The notes under the pieces are model-generated. The model was not told the DNA's origin and did not search any database. It was given only the letters and a program-made list of their open reading frames with translations. A stretch of 64,000 nucleotides of DNA from Sphingomonas jinjuensis (lineage in GTDB: Bacteria; Pseudomonadota; Alphaproteobacteria; Sphingomonadales; Sphingomonadaceae): assembly GCF_014197105.1 (NCBI RefSeq), contig NZ_JACIEV010000001.1:186001-250000 (forward strand). Reading direction: 5' to 3'. Positions 58,244 to 64,000 of this stretch are shown in pieces; positions within the stretch are counted from its first letter, which is position 1, and each line of letters starts with the position of its first letter. The translations under genes and the position numbers were made by a program.

Positions 58244-59743
58244 ATGACGACGACCACTTCCGCTACCGCGACCCCGACGCCGACCCCCACCCCGACCGCG
58301 TCGTCGCTGGTGAAGTCGGCGACCCAGTCGCTGCTGACCTCGCTCAATACCGGGTCGGGCGTTGACACCAGCTCGCTGGTCGACAGTCTGGTCCAGGCGC
58401 AGTTCGCGACCCGCTCCGCGCAGCTGACGAAGACGGCCGACACCCTCACGTCCCAGATCTCGGGCGTGTCGACGATGAAGAACACAATCAGCACCTTCTC
58501 GACCGCGCTTCAGTCGCTGATCAAGGGCGGCACGCTCCAGTCGCAGCCGCTGTCGTCGGATACCAAGTCGCTGACGGCCAGCCCGATCGCCGGCACGAAG
58601 ATGGCGAACGTGTCGAGCAGCATCACCGTCACCCAGCTCGCCTCGGCGCAGAGCGTCCGCACCAAGACCGCGGTCGCCGATCGCAGCGCGGTGATCGGAT
58701 CGGGCACGCTGACGTTCAACTTCGGCGCCGCGACATACGATTCCACCGGCACCAAGATGACGGGCTTCAATGCCCCGACCGGCGGGTTCAGCACGACGAT
58801 CGATCTGACCAACGCGACGCTCGACGACGTCGCCACCGCGATCAACGCCAAAAAGTTCGGTGTCACTGCCACCGTCATCGCCGACGGCAAGGGCGGCGCC
58901 TTCCTGTCGCTGAAGGGACAGACCGGCGCCAACAACGCCTTCACCGTCAGTGCCAGCACGCCGGCGCTGCAGCAGTTCGAGGTGAAGCCGGTCACCGATC
59001 CCGACACCTCGACCACCGCCATTTCGGGCCAGGCGGCCAATGCCAAGCTGACGATCGACGGCATCGAGGCCGAACGGTCGACCAATACCGTCACCGACCT
59101 GCTCTCGGGTGTGAAGCTTCAGCTCAACGCGGTGTCGATCGCGCCGGTGTCGCTGAGCTCCGAACGCCCCACCACCGCGCTGACCCAGGCGGTGCAGGAC
59201 GTCGTCGACACCTACAATCAGGTACTGACGACGCTGAAGGAGCAGACCGACCCTGTCACCGGCCCGCTGCGCGGCGACCAGGCGGCGCAATCGCTGCTCC
59301 GCTCGCTGCGCGGGCTGACGCTCGCGACGATCTCCGACGGCACCGCGGCGGGTCCCAAGACGCTTGCCGAGATCGGCGTCAGCACCAACAAGGACGGGAC
59401 GCTCAAGCTCGACACCAAGCAGCTCGACGCCGCGATGAAGGCGAACCCCGACGCGATCGAGAGCATGTTCGCCTCGACGACGACGGGCCTCGCCAAGGTA
59501 CTGTCGACGATATCCGACGCCGCGACCAACACCGTCTACGGGCTGGGCGCGTCGGAAGCGCGCTACACCGCCGCCAAGACGGAGGTGGCGAAGAGCCAGG
59601 CCAGGATCACGACCGATTCAGAGGCCATGACCACCCGATTGTCCCAGCAATATGCCGCGATGAACTCGCGCGTGGCCGCCTACAAGAAGACGCAGACCTT
59701 CCTCGACGGCCAAATCAAGGCCTGGAACAAGAGCGACAACTGA
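58244..59743 (+). CDS. fliD: flagellar filament cap protein FliD
   Basis: Filament cap that inserts flagellin at the tip, 499 residues. The N-terminus contains a Thr/Pro repeat (TPTPTPTPTASS), then the family start (GSGVDTSSLVDSLVQAQF) and the C-terminal part (YAAMNSRVAAYKKTQTFLDG). GAGGGA precedes the ATG. It overlaps fliS by one base. Confidence 0.94.
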   Translation: MTTTTSATATPTPTPTPTASSLVKSATQSLLTSLNTGSGVDTSSLVDSLVQAQFATRSAQLTKTADTLTSQISGVSTMKNTISTFSTALQSLIKGGTLQSQPLSSDTKSLTASPIAGTKMANVSSSITVTQLASAQSVRTKTAVADRSAVIGSGTLTFNFGAATYDSTGTKMTGFNAPTGGFSTTIDLTNATLDDVATAINAKKFGVTATVIADGKGGAFLSLKGQTGANNAFTVSASTPALQQFEVKPVTDPDTSTTAISGQAANAKLTIDGIEAERSTNTVTDLLSGVKLQLNAVSIAPVSLSSERPTTALTQAVQDVVDTYNQVLTTLKEQTDPVTGPLRGDQAAQSLLRSLRGLTLATISDGTAAGPKTLAEIGVSTNKDGTLKLDTKQLDAAMKANPDAIESMFASTTTGLAKVLSTISDAATNTVYGLGASEARYTAAKTEVAKSQARITTDSEAMTTRLSQQYAAMNSRVAAYKKTQTFLDGQIKAWNKSDN

Positions 59744-60141
59744 TGGCCTATGCATCGTCGCTGCTGCGAAACCCCTACGACACCTACCGCCAGATCGACG
59801 TCGTCGGTCGCACCGCCGAGGCGGATGGCCCGGCGCTGGTCCAGCTGCTCTACGAAGAACTTGTCTCAGCACTGCGCTCCGCCGCCTTCGCGATGGCCCG
59901 CGGCCAAGTCGCGGTGAAGAGCGAGCGGGCGACCCGCGCGACCGCGATCCTGTTCGCGCTGGAGGCTGGGCTGGATCACGACAAGGGCGGCGACGTCGCC
60001 GTGTCGCTCCACCGCCTCTACGCCGGCATTCGCCGCCAGGTGATCGACGCCTCGATCGGCAACGACCCCGCGCCGCTGCTTAACGCCGCCAGCGACCTCG
60101 CGGAGATCGCCGCGGCGTGGAAGACCGCACGGGCGGGCTGA
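59743..60141 (+). CDS. fliS: flagellin export chaperone FliS
   Basis: A helical chaperone of 132 residues that binds flagellin before export. It is recognisable by NPYDTYRQIDVVGRTAEADG, LVQLLYEELVSALRSAAFAM and its place after fliD. A palindrome follows and separates it from the convergent ZntB-like gene. Confidence 0.93.
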   Translation: MAYASSLLRNPYDTYRQIDVVGRTAEADGPALVQLLYEELVSALRSAAFAMARGQVAVKSERATRATAILFALEAGLDHDKGGDVAVSLHRLYAGIRRQVIDASIGNDPAPLLNAASDLAEIAAAWKTARAG

Positions 60142-60175
60142 TCCGCCTGCCGTCTGGCCTCCACGCCATTCCTCC

Positions 60176-60202
60176 GTCATGCTGAACTCGTTTCAGCATG
60201 AC
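60176..60202. repeat. palindrome after fliS, CTGAA...TTCAG family
   Basis: The perfect stem GTCATGCTGAA/TTCAGCATGAC with loop CTCGT lies between convergent genes. It has no U-run on either side. Confidence 0.8.
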
Positions 60203-60224
60203 GGGGACGGGGCGTGAACCGGCC

Positions 60225-61178
60225 TCAATGCCGGAACCAGTGCCGCCGCAGGAAATACCCCAATATCCCCGCGCCCAGCAGCACGCAGCCAATCGTGATC
60301 CAGTCGAACGCATGGGCGGAATGCTGGAACGGCAGGCCGTCGACGTTCATCCCGTACAAACCGGTGATGAAGGTCAGCGGCAGGAACACGACCGCGACGA
60401 TCGAGATCACCAGCGATCGATGGTCGATCTGCTCCGCCCTCAGGTCGGTCAGCGTTTCGTGAAGCAGCGCCGCGCGCTCGCGGATCGATTCCAGCTCTTC
60501 GGCCATCCGCGCCGCTCGGTCCGCCGCCGCCGCCAGGTGCAGCCGATCGTCCTCCGCCAGCCAGTCGCCGGGCAGCTGCGCCAGCTTCTCCAGCGCGGTC
60601 CGCTGCGGCACCAGGAAGCGGCGATAGCCGATCGCGCCGATCCGCACCCGCATCACCGTGCGGCGCAGTTCGAAGATCGCCGAGGGATCGAGTTTCTCCT
60701 CGCACGCGTCGAGCTCGTCGCCAAGGTCCGCGACGACCGGATCGAGATCCTCGGTGATGGCGGTGGCGATTTCCGAGATCAGGTCGCCGGGATCGCGCAC
60801 CTCGCCCCCCTCGACCTCCTTGACCACCGCGTCGACCGCGTAGAGCGGCTTCCTCGTCACCGAGAAGACGCGCCCCTTGATCGCCCACACCCGCACCGAC
60901 GCCAGCGGATCGCCCGTCGTCGCCGGTTCGGTCGACCGCCCGCGCAGGTTCAGCAACGCGCCGTGGCCGAATTGTTCGCAGCGCGGCCGCGTCTCGGTCG
61001 CGGTCAGCGCGTCGACGACATAGTCGTTGAGCCTGGCTTCCTCGCGCAGCCACTTCTGCGCCTCCGCCTCGGTGGTCGACAGATGGACCCAGACGAGGTC
61101 GGCGTGGCACGTCAGCGCGTCCTTCACCGATACGCGCTCGGCTTTGCCATCGGTAATCCTGTAGCCGAACCCGCTCAT
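60225..61178 (-). CDS. ZntB/CorA-type divalent metal transporter
   Basis: A membrane ion transporter of the CorA superfamily, 317 residues, closest in layout to zinc transporter ZntB. It has a long cytoplasmic domain, then two C-terminal helices with the GMN motif at 276-278 (ITGLYGMNVDGLPF). ATG 61178 overlaps the preceding stop (ATGA). The longer frame to 61322 is not needed. Whether it moves Zn, Mg or another ion, and in which direction, cannot be told from sequence. Confidence 0.9.
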   Translation of the reverse strand: MSGFGYRITDGKAERVSVKDALTCHADLVWVHLSTTEAEAQKWLREEARLNDYVVDALTATETRPRCEQFGHGALLNLRGRSTEPATTGDPLASVRVWAIKGRVFSVTRKPLYAVDAVVKEVEGGEVRDPGDLISEIATAITEDLDPVVADLGDELDACEEKLDPSAIFELRRTVMRVRIGAIGYRRFLVPQRTALEKLAQLPGDWLAEDDRLHLAAAADRAARMAEELESIRERAALLHETLTDLRAEQIDHRSLVISIVAVVFLPLTFITGLYGMNVDGLPFQHSAHAFDWITIGCVLLGAGILGYFLRRHWFRH

Positions 61179-61885
61179 CCTCGCTCCACCGTCACCGTCA
61201 GCCCGACCGGCGTCACCGCGCCGCCGTCCCAGGGCGCCCGCGCCGCATCGGCTCGCGCCCGGTCGAGCACCGCCGCCGGCACGTCCGCACGGTGAAGCAC
61301 CAGATCGGCCTGCGCCAGCCACCGCGCCTCGCGCAACGTCAGGTCGTCGGGATCGTCGGAGCGCAGCACGATCGCCTCGACGCCACCGGCGCCCGCAAGC
61401 GTGTCAGCCCGCACTTCCGCCAATGGATCGCCGATCAACCCGGCCACCGCCCGCCGCCGCTCGGCACCGTCGGGGTAGCGCGCGCGCAACTCGCCGCGCA
61501 GCGCGTACAGCCGTTCGGCCAGCCGCCCGATCCCGGTCGGGATCAGCCCCTCCATCCGCTGCCGCAACGCCGCCGCCAGCCCGGCCGACACGCCGCCCGT
61601 TCCGATCGCGACGATCACCGGATCGCGATCGACGATCGCGGGCAAGGTGAAGTCGCACAGTTCGGGCCGATCGACCGCATTGACCAGCACCCCACGCGCC
61701 TTGAGCCGCGTGACCGCGGCCTCGTCGTCGGCGACGATCGCCAACCGGGCATCGGAATCGTCCTCGCCGACCACATGAGCGCCGGCGCGTTCGAGCAGCC
61801 GCCGCTTGGGCGCGGTCGCGTCGTCGTCACCGAGCAGGATGACGGGCCGCCCCGTCAGGACGATGAAGATCGGCAGTGACCGCAC
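61175..61885 (-). CDS. siroheme synthase N-terminal (precorrin-2 dehydrogenase) protein
   Basis: A 236-residue protein matching the CysG N-terminal module: an NAD-binding start (PVILLGDDDATAPKRRLLER), the sheet region (VNAVDRPELCDFTLPAIVDR), and a SGL-type dimer motif (GGVSAGLAAALRQRMEGLIP). The glycine-rich loop is acidic here (GDDDATA) instead of GGGxVA, a possible change in cofactor affinity. No methyltransferase domain is present. It is coupled to the ZntB-like gene downstream. Confidence 0.85.
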   Translation of the reverse strand: MRSLPIFIVLTGRPVILLGDDDATAPKRRLLERAGAHVVGEDDSDARLAIVADDEAAVTRLKARGVLVNAVDRPELCDFTLPAIVDRDPVIVAIGTGGVSAGLAAALRQRMEGLIPTGIGRLAERLYALRGELRARYPDGAERRRAVAGLIGDPLAEVRADTLAGAGGVEAIVLRSDDPDDLTLREARWLAQADLVLHRADVPAAVLDRARADAARAPWDGGAVTPVGLTVTVERG

Positions 61886-61931
61886 GCTTCACTCCTCGTC
61901 CGCCGCGCCGGGGCGAATATGGCCAGGCGAC

Positions 61932-63194
61932 CTACTTCGCCAGCCACTCCGGCACCCGCTCCGCGCCCAGGATCGTCTCCGCCGCGATCCGGTCGGCGAC
62001 CACCGCGAAGCGGTCGCCATCGACCAGCACCTCGGGCACCAGCGGCCGGCTGTTGTACGTCGACGCCATCGTCGCGCCATAGGCACCGGCGGTGCGGAAG
62101 ACGGCCAGGTCGCCCGACTTCACCGCGTCGATCTCGCGCCCCATCGCGAAGGTGTCGCCGGTCTCGCACACCGGACCGGCGATATTGGCGGTCATCCGCT
62201 CGCCGGTCGGCGTCACCGCGACGAAATCGTGGAAGGCGTCGTAAAGCGCCGGGCGCATCAGGTCGTTCATCGCCGCATCGACGATGACATAGGGATCGGT
62301 GACCCCCGGCTTCACCCAGATCACCTCGGTCAGCAGCACGCCGGCATTGCCCGCGATCACGCGCCCCGGCTCGAACATCAGCTCGACGTCCCAGCCCTCG
62401 GTCGCACGCGCGACCATCGCGCCATATTCCGCCGGTTCGGGGAAGGTGTCGCCATCCTTGTACGGCACGCCCAATCCGCCGCCCAGGTCGACGCGATCGA
62501 TGACATGGCCCGCCGCGCGCAGCTCGGCGACCAGCGCGCCGACGCGGGCATAGGCCTGTTCCAGCCGCGATAGGTCGGACAGCTGGCTGCCGATGTGGAT
62601 CGCGACACCGCGCAGGTTGATGCCGTCGAGCGGCGCCAGCCGGTCGAACATCGCCGGCGCCTGGTCGATCGGCACGCCGAACTTGTTGTCGCGCTTGCCG
62701 GTCGAGATCTTGGCGTGGGTACCGGCATCGACGTCGGGGTTCACGCGCAGCACCGCCGGCGCCACCTGACCGCGCGACGCGGCGATCTCAGCCAGAACGA
62801 CGCCCTCTTCCTCCAGCTCCAGGTTGAACTGACCGATGCCCTCGTCCAGCCCCTTGGTCAGCTCGGCGCGGGTCTTGCCGACGCCGGAGAAGACGATGTC
62901 CTTCGCCGGGATGCCCGCCGCCAGCGCGCGCGCCATCTCGCCGCCCGACACCACGTCGGCGCCATAGCCCTCGTCGGCGATGACGCGCAGCACCGCGATG
63001 TTGGGATTGGCCTTGATCGCATAGGCCAGGTGGACGCGGTTCAGCCCCGCCAGCGCCTCGCGAAACACGCGCGCATGGCGGCGAAAGGTGCTCGCCGAAT
63101 AGACGTACACCGGCGTCCCCACCGCTTGCGCGATCGCGGTCAGGCTGACGTCCTCGCAGCACAGGGTGCCGTCACGATAATCGAAATGGTTCAC
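61932..63194 (-). CDS. lysA: diaminopimelate decarboxylase
   Basis: PLP enzyme that makes lysine from meso-diaminopimelate, 420 residues. The PLP lysine is K61 (HLAYAIKANPN), the phosphate-binding glycines are in DLGGGLGVPY, and the EPGR and CETGDTF (usually CESGD) motifs close the active site. It follows a small lipoprotein gene by seven bases, in the argH-lipoprotein-lysA order. Confidence 0.97.
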   Translation of the reverse strand: MNHFDYRDGTLCCEDVSLTAIAQAVGTPVYVYSASTFRRHARVFREALAGLNRVHLAYAIKANPNIAVLRVIADEGYGADVVSGGEMARALAAGIPAKDIVFSGVGKTRAELTKGLDEGIGQFNLELEEEGVVLAEIAASRGQVAPAVLRVNPDVDAGTHAKISTGKRDNKFGVPIDQAPAMFDRLAPLDGINLRGVAIHIGSQLSDLSRLEQAYARVGALVAELRAAGHVIDRVDLGGGLGVPYKDGDTFPEPAEYGAMVARATEGWDVELMFEPGRVIAGNAGVLLTEVIWVKPGVTDPYVIVDAAMNDLMRPALYDAFHDFVAVTPTGERMTANIAGPVCETGDTFAMGREIDAVKSGDLAVFRTAGAYGATMASTYNSRPLVPEVLVDGDRFAVVADRIAAETILGAERVPEWLAK

Positions 63195-63201
63195 GAAGGC
63201 C

Positions 63202-63435
63202 TCAGTCCGGCGGAAGGTCGAATTCGTCGCTGCGCCGCTCGTCCGATTGGGTCAGCAGCTCGTCGCTGCGCTGCGGGCGCTGCTGCGTCGTCGGCGTCAG
63301 CAGCTGGCTCGGCGTCAGCGTCTCGTCGGCGCCGCGCGGTGCCGGCGGCAGCGGCACGCCCTTGCGCGGCTGCAGGTCGCGCGCCGCGCCGCAGCCGGCG
63401 AGCACCAGCGCGAGCGCGAGGATACCGAACCGCAT
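63202..63435 (-). CDS. small lipoprotein between argH and lysA
   Basis: A 77-residue secreted lipoprotein. The signal is [15 protein letters not shown] with a good lipobox (LAGC). The rest is Pro/Gln/Arg-rich (RDLQPRKGVPLPPAPRGA). Size, lipobox and location before lysA resemble the LptM/YifL-type small lipoproteins reported near lysine/DAP genes, but the KGPL motif is only loosely matched (RKGVPL). Its start overlaps the argH stop (TGATG); GTG 63438 is the alternative. Confidence 0.75.
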   Translation of the reverse strand: MRFGILALALVLAGCGAARDLQPRKGVPLPPAPRGADETLTPSQLLTPTTQQRPQRSDELLTQSDERRSDEFDLPPD

Positions 63436-64000
63436 CACGCCATGCTCTCGCGCGCCGCTGCGATCGCGGCGCGAACGTTCGCGGGCGCAGTGCCGCCGAA
63501 GCTCATACGGCTGGCGACCGAGGCATCGACCGACAGCACGTCATAGACCCCCGCCGTGATCCGCCCGTCGATCGCGGTCAGGTCGCCCAGCGGCAACGCG
63601 TCGAGCCCGATTCCCAGCGCCTCCGCCCGCGCCACGGCGCGCCCGGTGATGTGGTGCGCCTCGCGAAACGGTACCCCCGCCTCGCGCACCAGCCAGTCGG
63701 CCAAGTCGGTGGCGGTCGAGAAACCGGCTTCGGCGACCTGGCGCATCCGCTCAGTCCGGAACGTCGCGCTTTCGACCATGCCGGTCATCGCCGCGATGCA
63801 CAGGCCGAGCAGGTCGTGGGCCTCGAACACCGGCGGCTTGTCGTCCTGCATGTCCTTCGAATAGGCGAGCGGCAGGCCCTTCATCGTCACCATCAGGCTG
63901 ACGAGGCAGCCGGTGATCCGTCCGGCATGGCCGCGCACCAGCTCGGCGGCATCGGGATTGCGCTTCTGCGGCATGATCGAGCTGCCGGTCGACCATTGGT
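63435..64000 (-). CDS. argH: argininosuccinate lyase (5' end outside window)
   Basis: Final step of arginine synthesis, splitting argininosuccinate into arginine and fumarate. The C-terminal ~188 residues are present. The fumarase/aspartase signature [12 protein letters not shown] is at the right edge, followed by the normal C-terminal domain ([39 protein letters not shown]). The upstream part and start codon lie beyond the window. Confidence 0.96.
   Translation of the reverse strand, partial: QWSTGSSIMPQKRNPDAAELVRGHAGRITGCLVSLMVTMKGLPLAYSKDMQDDKPPVFEAHDLLGLCIAAMTGMVESATFRTERMRQVAEAGFSTATDLADWLVREAGVPFREAHHITGRAVARAEALGIGLDALPLGDLTAIDGRITAGVYDVLSVDASVASRMSFGGTAPANVRAAIAAARESMA

Overview
The window is a high-GC chromosomal segment that reads as an alphaproteobacterium of the Sphingomonadaceae type. 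This is an inference from class I lysyl-tRNA synthetase, a MucR-type regulator, a flagellar cluster with sigma-54 promoters and a FlbD-like activator, and intergenic palindromes of the kind common in sphingomonads. No mobile element, phage or CRISPR array is visible.

Left part (1-22 kb), mostly housekeeping genes on the minus strand: the 5' part of a DinG-like Fe-S helicase; two small tandem STAS/SpoIIAA-like proteins and lysK on the plus strand; then gltD-[MNT/HEPN pair]-gltB, in which a nucleotidyltransferase/HEPN module is threaded between the two glutamate synthase subunit genes with overlaps at every junction; a complex I-type NAD(P)-binding protein with uppP; tRNA-Leu(CAG); a small frameshifted gene; rluE-rlmJ; and a heavy-metal RND efflux operon (outer membrane, adaptor and pump genes). 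A cysteine-less MucR-family regulator at 22.4 kb separates this part from the flagellar region.

Flagellar region (23.1-60.1 kb): an almost complete structural set in one place. Minus strand: motA-motB and flgB-C-D-E-F-G-H-I-J-K-L. Plus strand: a second short MotA/MotB-like pair with flgA, then flgM and a flgN-like gene, a stand-alone flagellar-type lytic transglycosylase with flhA and fliA, an unknown outer-membrane protein, fliC (minus strand), a FlbD-like sigma-54 activator heading fliE-F-G-H-I-J, fliK-L-M-N-O-P-Q-R-flhB, and fliD-fliS. Four good sigma-54 (-24/-12) sites lie before flgB, the second stator pair, the transglycosylase and fliK. Sigma-28-like sites lie before flgM, fliC and fliD. 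A dense cluster of CGGCAA/TTGCCG hexamers between the divergent flgB and stator promoters looks like the enhancer for the activator. This suggests the usual cascade: activator plus sigma-54 builds the hook and basal body, then FliA/FlgM controls filament genes. No che, flhF or flhG genes are present.

Right part (60.2-64 kb), minus strand: argH (partial), a small lipoprotein, lysA, a siroheme synthase N-terminal protein and a ZntB/CorA-type transporter. Several families of imperfect palindromes sit between genes, including inside the flagellar operons.
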